A stretch of 64,000 nucleotides of DNA from Anastrepha obliqua (taxonomy: Eukaryota > Arthropoda > Insecta > Diptera > Tephritidae). Shown here piece by piece: positions 45,063 through 55,239 of the stretch. A program made the position numbers and the translations under genes. The stretch spans positions 42,310,501 through 42,374,500 of the forward strand of contig NC_072896.1 in NCBI RefSeq assembly GCF_027943255.1. The letters are read 5' to 3'. The notes under the pieces are model-generated. The model was not told where the DNA came from and did not search any database. It saw only the letters and a program-made list of their open reading frames with translations. The stretch's first letter is position 1, and every line of letters begins with the position of its first letter.

Positions 45063-46164
45063 GCGTTCGAGAGAAAGTAGCTAGCAGTAGCTGCAAGCAA
45101 CCGACTTCTCGGGTTTTATTGTTATGAATGTCCAATTTGATGTATATATAAGTATACCTAAATATATATATATCCCCTATATATATAATATTTACAATTT
45201 CTATGTAGTACAAGTGCTGAAAAATATTTTTTTGCTGCCAGTATGCCTGTGGTGGTTGCACTGAAAGTGGCAGATAAGTGCGCTAACGATAATACTCGAG
45301 AAGGTACGGGTAGGCCATATAGCGTTTGCTTTTTGAACCACCTATTTTTTTGAGAATGGTAACACAAATGACATGTCAAATGTGTTCATAATTTATTGAA
45401 GGTTTGACATTTACGAAATGGGACGCTATACGCTTGAACAAAATTCTGAAATATTGAAAGCCTATTTCCAAAGTGGTGAGTCTTTTTCTTCTTCCGCGGT
45501 TACAGTTAATGGCGAGCGTTACCGGGACATGCTCAACGAGTTTTTATTTCCAAAAATTGAAGAGGATGACATGGACGACATTTGGTTTCAACAGAACGGT
45601 GTAACTTGTCACACTGCCAAAGTTACACTCGAACTTTTGGCTACCGTTTTTGAAAACCGAATAATCAGCCGAAATTCCGATATCAATTGGGCGCCTCGGA
45701 GCTGTGATTTAAGCCCGTTGGACTATTTTTTGTGGGGAGCCGTTAAGGACAAATGCTATGCGAACCATCCAGAGACGATTGATGCTTTAAAACACGAAAT
45801 CGAAGTTGCCATTCATGAAATTGGAGCCCAATCAATCGAAAATGTGCTTAAAAATTGGGTTGATCGAATGGCCTACTGTAAAGCCAGTCGTGGCAGTCAT
45901 TTGAACGATATTATTTTTCATTAATAAATGACAATGTTCCATCTTCAAAATAAAAAAAAAAATTTGAAAAAGTATTGATTAGTTTGTTTTATAGCCGATT
46001 CAAAAAGAAAATTTTACATGGCCTACCCTATAGAGTGCCTACCCTAGAAATGCAACAGCAAATCGATATTTTTCAAGCTCTTATGACGCCTGAAGAACTG
46101 TTTATGGCCCAGGAATAGATGGAACATTGTAAGTAATTAAATAATTCGTATAACTGTACCTTAA
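45063..46164. mobile_element. Unclassified insert hosting a mariner
   Basis: Defined by comparison of the two family B copies. Outside its own mariner it has gttcgagagaaagtagctag at the left, tgcctgtggtggttgcactg near 45,245, and atagatggaacattgtaagt near 46,115. It shows no termini or ORF that I can classify. Confidence 0.6.
45308..46028 (+). mobile_element. Mariner copy with in-frame internal deletion
   Basis: TIRs gggtaggccatatagcgttt and the inverse of aattttacatggcctaccc. A single open frame (45,418-45,924, 168 residues) joins the first helix (MGRYTLEQNSEILKAYFQSG) straight to AVTVNGERYRDML, then DIWFQQNGVTCHTAK with Asn at the second catalytic position, PRSCDLSPLDYFLWGAVKDK with the third Asp, and KASRGSHLNDIIFH. 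The deletion removes about half the protein yet keeps the frame. It could encode a short protein but not an active transposase. Confidence 0.92.
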
Positions 46165-46680
46165 TCGATAGGAAAACTTTAAATACGTTGTTCTCAAATC
46201 TATGTTTTTTGAAGTGGTGATCACTGAACTTAAAAACCGCTTGGTTGATTTCAATAAAATTTATACTGCTTTTGAAAAGCATAAAAAACTCGTTTCTTTG
46301 TTTTCAAAAATTGCGATTTTTTTAAACAATTAAAAAAATATATTTCCTGAGGCCGGCATATTGTTAATTTTGAAAAAAAAACTTCGATGAGGCACAAGAT
46401 TATCTATTAATAAAACTAATTTATTTTGTCCGATTGATTTTAGATGAAGGATATCATCACAAGTTCGCAAGGGACTTCTGGAGAAACGGGCTCCACACAA
46501 GCAACGATAACTTTTACAATTACATATTAATTTTTTTTTTTTTGAAATTTTTGCCAAAGTCAAGCCGAAACATGACGTATTAATGCAATGTTTTTATTTT
46601 TGCAAAATAAAGCAATTGACTAGCGAAAAAAATTATCGAAAATCATTATTTTTTCGGGCCTCTGACTACCCTTAACCCCA

Positions 46681-46800
46681 TAATCTATACTATAAAGGTG
46701 AATGTCTGTACATTGTCCGCGCATCACTACGAAACGACAACACCAAATGACGTAAAAATATTTATAGGTACATTCATATTTTCACCCAATGAAGGTTATA
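46681..46800 (+). mobile_element. Helitron-like 5' end remnant
   Basis: tatactataaaggtgaatgt, then ctgtacattgtccgcgcatc, acgaaacgac and caaatgacgtaaa. The order resembles the leader regions of the Helitron-like elements at 944 and 21,300. It is cut by the SINE copy at 46,804. Low confidence because no 3' end is present. Confidence 0.35.
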
Positions 46801-46803
46801 GAA

Positions 46804-47018
46804 AGGTTGTTCCACAAATGGAGGAACCTACAGTTTCAAGCCGACTTCGAACGGCAGATATTTTTATGAGGAGCTTTTTTCATTACAGAAATACACTCGG
46901 AGGTTTGCCATTGCCTGCCGAGGGGCGACCGCTATTAGAAAAATGTTTTTCTTAATTTTGATGTTTCAGCGAGATTCGAACCAACGTTCTCTCTGTGAAT
47001 TCCGAATGGTAATCAAAT
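46804..47018 (-). mobile_element. tRNA-derived SINE, partial
   Basis: Inverse of the SINE from ggttgttccacaaatggagg through cagtttcaagccgacttcga, aatacactcggaggtttgcc and gcgagattcgaaccaacgtt (B-box) to cgaatggtaatca. The A-box end and the 3' tail are both missing. Confidence 0.88.
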
Positions 47019-47045
47019 GATCAAATAATCAATGGACTTTTTACA

Positions 47046-47171
47046 CCGGGCCCGGAGTTCTCAGAGGGGCCCGGACTCGAGAGTAATTCGAATATGAATT
47101 AGACATAATTGGAAAGGGCCCGCATTTGCAATTTTTCCCCGGGGCCCGGATATGCTCTCTACGGCCCTGTA
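47046..47171. repeat. GC-rich short repeat, copy 2
   Basis: Closely matches 23,522-23,655: ccgggcccggagttctcaga, ggggcccggactcgag, gaattagacat, ggaaagggcccgcatttgca, tatgctctctacggccctg. Its flanks differ from those of copy 1, so the edges of the unit are defined at roughly cccgggcccgg and ggccctg. Confidence 0.8.
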
Positions 47172-47229
47172 TATATGATAATAAAAAAATGCATTTGAAA
47201 GTACAAATACAATTCAATTTCTGCTGAAT

Positions 47230-47800
47230 TACTTTGTATGTAGCTAAAAAAGGTCACGTGTCGATTAGTGTAAAAAAATGTTGAAGAAACTCAGCCGCGG
47301 TGGTTTAAAGCACGTCGATGACATCGTAACGGGTGACGAATCTTTCATGTATGCATATAAGTCGGAAACAAAACAGCAATCGACAGTGTGGGTGTTCGAA
47401 GATGAGCTTAATCCAACAGAAGTATTTCGCGGAAGAAGCAGTTCAAAGAAAATGGTAGCTTGTTTTCTCGGAATATCTGCTCATGTCGTAACTGTGCCAC
47501 CAGAAAAATTAAAACAGTCTGAAATTCTCCATTATCATCCATGCTTCACCACTCGAAAGATCAAATTAACGGGTTATCCGACTTACAGCGCTAATTTAGC
47601 ACTTAATGATTTCTTTTTGCTCCTGAAAATGCGAGATAAACTTTTTTCAGTGCTTAAAGACGCTGTTAAAGCCTTCAAATAGCTCGTTTTCGAGATATTC
47701 ACTTCTGACTGACAAAAACACTTTGAAAATCGGTTCAGGCGAATGCAGAAGTCTATTCACTTCCACAGGGAATATTTTCTCAAACAATTAAGCCATTTTA
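47230..47800 (+). mobile_element. Mariner (vertumnana-like) transposase fragment
   Basis: The open frame at 47,278-47,682 reads MLKKLSRGGLKHVDDIVTGD ESFMYAY (first Asp kept), KQQSTVWVFEDELNP, SSSKKMVACF, VTVPPEKL, then GYPTYSANLALNDFFLLLK. The block with the second Asp (HHDNA) is deleted and SPDLAP reads SANLAL. The N-terminal domain is absent. Confidence 0.88.
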
Positions 47801-48580
47801 ATTATTATTTTTCTGTTTCCGTCATTGGGTGCAAATATAAAAGAGAGTCCGCGTAATGCGAATAAATTTTAAATAAACTAAATATGTAGAGGACATCGAT
47901 GAGTAGTGAGCCTGATTCTTGGACTCCAAAATGAGTTTGTGTCCAGAGATCGGCCAAGAAGGTGTTATCATTAGTTTTTTGGGATGCGAAAAGAATTTAA
48001 TTTGAATGAAAAAATATGTGCAAAAACACCCAGTTTTCATAAAGTAAAAATAATGCACTGTGTCACAAGAGCATTTTGACAATGTCTAAAATCCATGAAT
48101 TAAAGTTCGAATTGTTCAGATGAAAAAAAAGTATGTCCCACAAAACTTATCACTTCTGACCAGAATCGCTTAAAAGAACAGTAAAAAATTCAAAATTATT
48201 GCTTTTATTAGTATTTTTATTCTTTATTTAGGTGCTTTATTCGAAAAAGGCTTTAAAAAAATATTTTTTTATATCTGAAAACGACTGTTTGTCTCGCTTA
48301 AGTGCAGAGATCTCGGTCAAATTTTAACAAGAACTTCATTCGTTGCATTGGTTTGGTAAAAACTCTTTTAAGGGTTTAAACAGAGCTCCCAAGTGTAGGA
48401 AACGCTCCTTGCTAGTGGATTCTGAGAGACCTACTTTCCAAATTGTAGCGCATACCAGTGATACAATCTGGCGCATCTTCACTAGGTGTTTCTATTCCTT
48501 CCACTTGATACAGTTCCATTACGAGTTGTGGACAGCAAATGTTCCTCAAATAAAATGCTGCTTAAATCCGGTTCCCTTAA
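47800..48580. other. No recognised feature
   Basis: AT-rich. The ORFs on both strands (47,822-48,082 and 48,343-48,615) resemble no family I recognise. Confidence 0.3.
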
Positions 48581-48588
48581 AGTATGTT

Positions 48589-48722
48589 GTTCTTGTTGTT
48601 GTTGTAGCAGCATAAACATTCCCCATACTTACATACGGTGAATGCTGCTGGAGTGACAGTCCTTGGCCGGGTATAAATCCGGGTCGTTTCGGTAACGTAG
48701 AACCGACTGTCGTGGAAACATC
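48589..48722 (-). repeat. (CAA)-tailed dyad repeat, copy 3
   Basis: Inverse orientation: it starts with the tail complement gttgttcttgttgttgttgt, then agcagcataaacattcccca, tgctggagtgacagtccttg, the dyad ggtataaatccgggtcgttt and gtagaaccgactgtcgtgg. It is the best-preserved copy. Confidence 0.8.
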
Positions 48723-48879
48723 CCCTAAAGTATCAAAGCCAATGCGTGTAATCAGTCTCTATGTTACCGCACTAATGAAATCTGCTGCTTTGCATGATTT
48801 GTAAGCATCGAGCCCCAATGTATCATGCAAAATTTGTAATGTTGCATTTATTTTGCACCGCATATTCCTAGAGTAAAAT

Positions 48880-49160
48880 TCCAACATTTCTAGGTTCCTA
48901 CGACGAGCGTTAGGCATTCCCCTAACATTTCGGAAATGTTTATGCTGTTACGATAACAACAGATCCGCGTTACTCTGGCATATGGATACATATCCAGAAT
49001 TGATCCCGACCTCAACTTATGTCCAGCATGTGAAGGTACGCCGCATAACACCATAAACCATCTCCCCACACACCCGCTTAAGCCTACTCATCTCTGGTTA
49101 TACCTCATCGAAAATTCACTTTTTTCGAGCCTACCGTCAACGTATTTGACGACGACTGCT
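48880..49160 (+). mobile_element. LINE ORF2 C-terminal fragment (jockey-like)
   Basis: In broken frames it reads RIDPDLNLCPACEGTPHNTI, then HLPTHPLKPTHL-like, the R.DPD...CPAC...PH...H.F.CP knuckle of jockey-clade ORF2. It is related to the tail at 56,440-56,590 (RAQLHSGYCNRLNSYLSRID). Confidence 0.75.
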
Positions 49161-49652
49161 GGTTCGACCGTTTTAAGCAGAGGTTTGTGAGCTCATACAA
49201 CACGAACAGCCAAAATACCCCAAAATCGTCATCATTATAACGCACATCATCATTCATCCACTTATTGAATTGGGAAAGGCCACCCTTCGCCAATCGAAAA
49301 TACTAGTTTATCGAGTCTACCGTGAGCTGATATAATTCAGTGGACACCGGACGACTTTAACTGATTCAGTGTTAATGTAATCGCTGGAGACTAGCTTCGT
49401 ACAGTTCAAGTACTAAAAGCCAGAACGGCTTATTCTAGGCTATTCTATGACTATATTTATGTATTGCGAACTCATTTTAATAATTATAGCCATTATGCTC
49501 CAGGGTGAGGATCGCATAGTTCCCTATGCCAATTTACCATAATAATTTTCAAAAGTGGGGCACTTTGACTTATGTACTTAATTGAACTATACACCATTTC
49601 ATACTATATATAACTATACATTTATTATAATTAAAGTATATTTGTTCTATTT

Positions 49653-51295
49653 TTACGTTAAATTGTTATTTAGCTGTTCTATTTGCTCATTATCATTTCT
49701 TTCTTCTTTTCTTTTGAAGGTTTTTCGTACTGTTGGAAGTGGCCCGCCCAAGGTAATTGGCAATCTGTCCCCCCAGTCACTCGCTTTGGCACATCGGTAG
49801 GCATGCCTATAATTAATAATTAATAAAGAAATATATTTACAAGGGAATTACTATGAATTACCTTCCATGCTTTGATTGCGTAAAGATGACTTCTTGCAAT
49901 TTGGCATCCATTGTACACATTCGGCAAACTACGTGTTTTGAGCGCGGCAGAGTGGGACGAACAAGCCTAGGCCAGTTGCGGGTAGCATCTGAAATTTCCC
50001 CTTTCTTCAATACAACATAAGCGTAGCGAGCGGTGTGACGTTCATCATTTATGTCGCCCAAACGCAAAGGCGCATAGGCAACTTCAAAATTACACGGCGT
50101 ACGATCGGCAATATTTGCAAGTCGCGGGCATGCTAAATTGTGAGAACACTACAGAACTTTATTAGGATATTTCCTTATAATAAAAGTATGTACAAAAACT
50201 ACAATATATAGAATTGTAACTTACCGGGGCAAAAACTTCACCCTTGAGTTCTTCGCTCTGTAGGTTCAAAATAAAATCTCGAGCTTCGTTAACTAATTCA
50301 TATCCACGTCGGGTACCTTCTTCTGCAATGACCAAATAACCATTGCATTTTTTCCACAAGTTAAGTAGTACTTCTTTCCGACTTTCTGAGCTTGGAAGCT
50401 CAAAAAGTGTATAAGATAATACCACCAGGTCATACATTGTCTAAAAATCATAATAAAAAAATATTACGTAAAATATCAAGTTTTAAAGATTGTGCCATTA
50501 TATCCAAACCTCTATAGCAGGTAAGAATTGTCTGTGATAAACATTACGCAGCACCATTTGCTTATTTTCATTGCCTTCGCGCAATATTAATTCAGAAAGA
50601 TCGTTCATACTGCGTGAACTATCCACATTGTAGTACTCAAAAATCGAATCTCTCCACAAATTGCTAGCCGCCCACATACCAGTGCCAACCCCCGAACCGA
50701 AATCAAAGTAACTTCGCGGCTGAAATCCAACGTCGCGTGTTTTCAACTCGTTCAAAATGCTTGTTAGGACACCATACTCCCTTACACCTCGACCAATGGC
50801 GTAAACCAAAGACTCATATGTTCCATATTCAATTGGCTTCCATGCATATGTACGCTGTGCTGTTAACCGCTTAATTAAATTTTCACGTTTTCTTCGCCAT
50901 CGAGTTCCGTCTTCTTCTCCTAGTAGTGACAACTGTTCAGGCGGCATCCGCCGATCAACTTCTTCCATAATTGACTTTGTCTTAGCATTTAATTCTAGCT
51001 GCTCAATAGGTGGATGACGAGAATGAATGTACTGATCGAGTTCTTTACAGTCCTTCAAAATTTTTTTCACTGGATAATCGCCGATAACACGTTCCAAGAC
51101 ATTGCATAAATTACTTGGCAATTCAACTCTTCCTAATTTGACAATGCCTGGATGTTGGCGCGGTTTTAGCTCATTATTATCTAATCTTGTTAGCAGACTC
51201 TCATCTACCGCCACTGCGATTTTGCACGTGTTCCGCAATAAATGTTTTGGAACCCCATATTGTAAAGATGTAATTAATTTGCGACCCACATTCAT
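49653..51295 (-). CDS. METTL17: Methyltransferase-like protein 17, mitochondrial (4 exons)
   Basis: Mitochondrial small-ribosomal-subunit assembly factor of the METTL17/Rsm22 family. Exons: 51,295-50,510, 50,440-50,225, 50,148-49,862 and 49,806-49,653, giving about 480 residues and a normal family length. The basic N-terminus fits a mitochondrial presequence. A SAM-fold glycine motif FDFGSGVGTGMWAA is at about 197-210, followed by YDLVVLSYTLFELP. Cysteines 335, 341, 353 and 409/412 (CSHNLACPRL...PCNF...CRMC) match the iron-sulfur ligand set described for this family. The C-terminus RCAKASDWGDRLP is conserved. The third exon acceptor was chosen so that CSHNLACPRL stays in frame; a nearer AG would break it. 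A polyA signal candidate (AATAAA, minus) lies at 49,621-49,626. The exon 1 donor is weak (GAG|GTTTGG). Head-to-head with ZGPAT. Confidence 0.93.
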
Positions 51296-51560
51296 AGCTA
51301 TTCAAAAAATTCGAAAACTATTCTAAAAAAGCAAAACTCAGCTGTGCTGAAATATGTATAGTTGCCAACTCTTGGAATAATCCTCTGTAATAAAATAAGT
51401 TTGTTTCTTTACTTGGATTGCAATAGATGAATAACGAAATGTTCATATTGAAGGGGTTATCGCGGACGGATTTAGATAATTAATCTATGCGTTTGCCTAT
51501 TGGCTGATTAAAAATACGTTCCCATATGCATTAATTACCAATAATTCCACAGAATTAAGC

Positions 51561-52140
51561 CACCCGTTCACATATGGCAGATTACCTGCAAAATTGACAA
51601 TCAGCTGTCAATACTGTTGTGAAAGGTTTTTCTTCATAGAAATTCTTTTGGTGGAATACATATTTCGGTGCTTTTGGTTTGTTTAATAACTATTAATGAT
51701 TTGAAGAAAATACAAGGAGAAGAATTGCGCAATCAGCTGCTAAAAATAAACAGTTGGATGATATACGTAAACAACGTTTAATGAGGTTTCAAAAAATTAT
51801 GGCAGCAATACGCAATCGAAATTCGATATTATATTTTATAATAAGAAATAAGAGGACATGCTTTTTCTGTTATATGAATGCATAGTTTAATAACACCTAA
51901 CAAACATTTTATTAGAATTATGCCTACAAACCTGTTTTCTTTGCCGTCATCCATTTTATTCAGTTTTTACTTTGACGTTTTACACTCGTAAAAATAATGA
52001 TCTATTACACAGAAACACAGGGTTGTATGTCAAAGAGTTTGGTTATTATCTAGGATTATTTTATAATCTCAGATTTTTGAAGACAAATTTCGTATAGGAA
52101 ATCTCGCTTTTTAATTGGGGATTGGGAGTTAAGCACGAAC
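51561..52140 (+). repeat. Interspersed repeat, copy 1 (inverted with 58,213-58,567)
   Basis: Starts cacccgttcacatatggcag, with acaatcagctgtcaa, gtggaata, cttttggtttgtttaataa, tctaggattattttataatc, and ends cgctttttaattggggattg then ggagttaagc. The reverse complement of 58,213-58,567 has the same segments in the same order. This copy carries about 225 bp more in the middle (51,700-51,860). It sits between the METTL17 and ZGPAT starts. Non-coding; class unknown. Confidence 0.8.
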
Positions 52141-52376
52141 AAGTACCTAGATCATCTACTTATATGTGAAGGTAGTATTAACCCAATAAGTAGGTAATAA
52201 ATGTGTAAAATTATTTTGTATGTTTCCAATCAAATATGTTGTGCATCTTATATTTGGGAAGTAGAAAGTAAGAATGTAGAATACCATATTGCGTCGTATG
52301 AATTCGGTGCGAGTCTGGCCTCAAGAATATACAAACAAAATAATTTGTTTGGCTGAAATCTGAATTTTCACAAAAA

Positions 52377-52640
52377 TGTAATTTCTCCGCCTTTTGTTTG
52401 ACGTGTTCGTTTGTTTTGTATTGGAAAGGAGCCTGACGTCAGATATGTCAAAATCGCAAAAAATAAAGTAACTGTTTTAGGAAGACACCACCTTTGGCTT
52501 TCGATTCGTCTTGCATCGTGACCATGTATTCTGTTACGCCATATGTATTCTGTACGCCTTACTACTCTCTACTTCATTGTGTCTTGACATTCAAAACTCT
52601 GTTTGAAACATTTTGTCGTGTACCACCACCCTAAATACAT
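52377..52640. repeat. Short shared element upstream of ZGPAT
   Basis: Carries ttgttttgtattggaaagga, cctgacgtca, aaatcgcaaaaaataaa and gttttaggaagacaccacct, followed by ttgacattcaaaac. The same series occurs with changes at 56,935-57,080. It lies about 300 bp before the ZGPAT start codon. More likely a dispersed repeat than a promoter. Confidence 0.5.
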
Positions 52641-52800
52641 TCTCTAGATTTGGCAAAATTTGTAACAATTTATACTAATTCATACCAATTACTTGAACTC
52701 CGAACACACTGATTGTTTCAAGCGTAATCGAACAGAACTGTTATATTTTGCTTAAAATTGCTTCAAAATATTGAATGGATTGGTGTTTTTGTAATTTGAG

Positions 52801-54558
52801 ATGGATGTAAATATAAGCGAGTACGAATCACAGGTAATTTTGTAATTAATTTCGTATACTAAATGCTTATTAAGCACTCTCAACTATTTTAGCTCCAACG
52901 GGTAGAGCAATCTTTACATGCCACCGAAAACGAGGATGAACGTATTGCATTAAGTGGTCTAAAGGCAGATCTTTTGGAACTTATCGAATTAACGAAGCAG
53001 ACGTATGCAGCGGAACACTCCCATAACGAAGATGGCTGTGTCTTCAATGAGGAACTAGAACGATTTAAAAGTGAAATAGCACAATTGAATAACGATGGCA
53101 CAAATGGAAGCAATGATACAATAGATTGCAAAGGAGATGATGAAAAGCAAATGGAGGAACTCAGGGTAACAATCGAAGGTTCCTAGAGTGCTGAAATAAT
53201 ATTTTTTATTTATTAAAAGTCTAATCTAGAAACTATGGTCGGTCAAAAGTGTTCTGCACCTCACCAACATACATGGGGTGCAATAGGTTACCATAACGCT
53301 TTGGTCTGTGGAGTAGATAATTCTGCCACTATAGACTGCAAAGGGGTATTAAAGATACGCTTGCGGGTACTTTTCACTAATCCTACCCATCGTGAGATGT
53401 TGCCTTGTTTGTTTTACCTGGAAGGAGAATGCCGATTTGACGATGAACATTGCCACTACTCTCATGGCGAGCTTGTAGATGTTGAAGAATTAAGACCTTA
53501 TACGGAACCAGATTTTACACTTCTTGCCCGTAATTGCGTTGTACTTGCAAAATTACCTGATCGCCTTTGGTACCGAGGTAGAGTACTTTGCGCAAATTTC
53601 GTAGAAAAGCTATGCCGAGTTCGACTTGATAAGAGAGATGAAAATAAACGTGAGCGGGATTTTTCGTTCGAAGATTTACTTCCAATATTCCATGGTTCGA
53701 AAAGTTATTAAATTGCCTAAAATGTGTACTTATGTTTAACTTTCAAATATATAGATGACGATCTGTCTAGCGGAAGCTCGAGTGAATCGAGCAACGAAGA
53801 TGACGTTGGGTATTCAGAAGATGTGAAAAACGCTAGACGAGCACAATTAACAGAGCAACAATTATTTGAATTTAAATCAACACAACCGCTCGGAGAGTGG
53901 GAAAAGCACACACGGGTAGATATTTTATACTATTTCTTATTACCTTTATAATTAAATCTTTCATACTGTAAAGGGTATCGGGTCGAAGATAATGGCCAAA
54001 ATGGGTTATATTCACGGGACAGGACTAGGTTCAGATGGAGGTGGCATTGTCATTCCCGTCACAGCCCAAATTTTGCCTCAAGGGTACTCGCTCGATCGCT
54101 GCATGGAGTTGCGAGAAGCTGCCAACGGAGATAAAAACTATTTCAGCGTAGAAAAAAAAATACTGCTTCAAAAGAAAAAGCAAGAAAAATACAACGTGAA
54201 AGCATATGAGCGAGAATCTCAACGTACAGATGTATTTACATTCATTAACGATAATATATTGGGCAGAGAGACTGAATCGAAGGAAGCAAAGAAAACGCTT
54301 TCACTAAGCAATGAAACCACAAAATCTCTAAATGTGGCCAGCGTGCGAATTGCCGACGATATACGGCGAAAAGAACGGGAGATTATAAAGTTACGACAAT
54401 CGATGGACCGTAATGCCAACGGCACGGATGTTCACAAACGATTAAAACAACAATTACAAACAAAACTAGAGGAATTAAAAGCTTTACAAAAAGAGGAAAA
54501 TAAGCTTTCCACAGAGCAAGCGTCAAGGAAAACAAAAAATAAATTATGCATTTTTTAA
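52801..54558 (+). CDS. ZGPAT: Zinc finger CCCH-type with G-patch protein (5 exons)
   Basis: Nuclear CCCH/G-patch protein; the human relative represses transcription and has links to splicing. Exons: 52,801-52,833, 52,893-53,178, 53,230-53,694, 53,755-53,915 and 53,974-54,558, about 509 residues as in human ZGPAT. The N-terminus ([12 protein letters not shown]...LLELIELT) is the conserved helical start. CCCH finger at about 166-185 (C-x7-C-x6-C-x3-[12 protein letters not shown]...CHYSH). A tudor-like strip ([20 protein letters not shown]) follows. The G-patch is at about 316-345 ([20 protein letters not shown]). The C-terminal third is charged coiled coil ending in KNKLCIF. The exon 2 and 3 donors are weak GGTTC types; the exon 2 end was chosen by reading phase. 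A polyA signal candidate (AATAAA) is near 54,602. Confidence 0.92.
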
Positions 54559-54559
54559 G

Positions 54560-55235
54560 AAACACCTGTGAATTCCTTGATATCAATAAGCATGGCAGAA
54601 TAATAAAAGCGAAGTAATAAGGCAGCTTTCACTGTTCATTTTTTGACATTCGATTGCCTTATTATTATAATTTATAGGAGATACCTATACACAAGGAGAT
54701 ACCTATATACAATATAACCCTAACTTATATTTTACAATGTCCCCTATATACATTGGATGTTGCATGTATTGCTTCTTTGGAGACATGTATATATATGGGA
54801 CAACTTTGTTATTATCTTCAAAATATTATTTTTTGACTTGTAGCATTGTTTTTCCTTGAATTCTCCATTTAAATATTTGTGAAAAAATTCGTAAAATCTG
54901 TGAAATGTCATTTATTTGCGAGTAAAAAAAACTAGAAGTGCCTAAGTCAAGCATGGCAATTTAAAAACGTAGAATTATGAATGCATACGGTTTGTTCCAT
55001 GCACCACCAGCGTCATTTACGCAGCATTCTAGAGTATGAGAGATACACTTTTAATTATTTATTTAATTCTTTTGGAAGAGATATTTAATAGCGAAATCAT
55101 TTATGACAGTAACCACTCTCTGAGAAATTATTATAGCGCAGCAATGAAGTAGATCTTCCAGTAAACCAATTGCTAGTACTGATTAATAGCATAACATCAG
55201 CTTGATTGATAGACCTGCATAAGCATAACGGCAGG
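54560..55235. other. ZGPAT 3' flank, no further gene
   Basis: A short 3' untranslated region is expected here. The rest is AT-rich spacer with no feature seen. Confidence 0.4.
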
Positions 55236-55239
55236 TGGC

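Larger units (their letters stand above)
44899..46683. mobile_element. TTAA MITE family B, diverged copy with 1.1-kb insert
   Basis: The left part (44,899-45,062) matches 12,349-12,510 and the right part (46,165-46,683) matches 12,510-13,071, including gagttattcaacaattaaca, ctccggagc, cgatag.aaaacttt and gggcctctgactacc. The terminal TTAA sites have decayed to TATAA and ATAA. The insert (45,063-46,164) carries a mariner. Confidence 0.85.

Noticed and set aside
47278..47682. Possible domesticated mariner gene (SETMAR-like)
   Set aside because: The second catalytic block is deleted, the third motif is degraded, there is no SET domain or other exon nearby, and the N-terminal domain is missing. 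A transposon fragment explains it.
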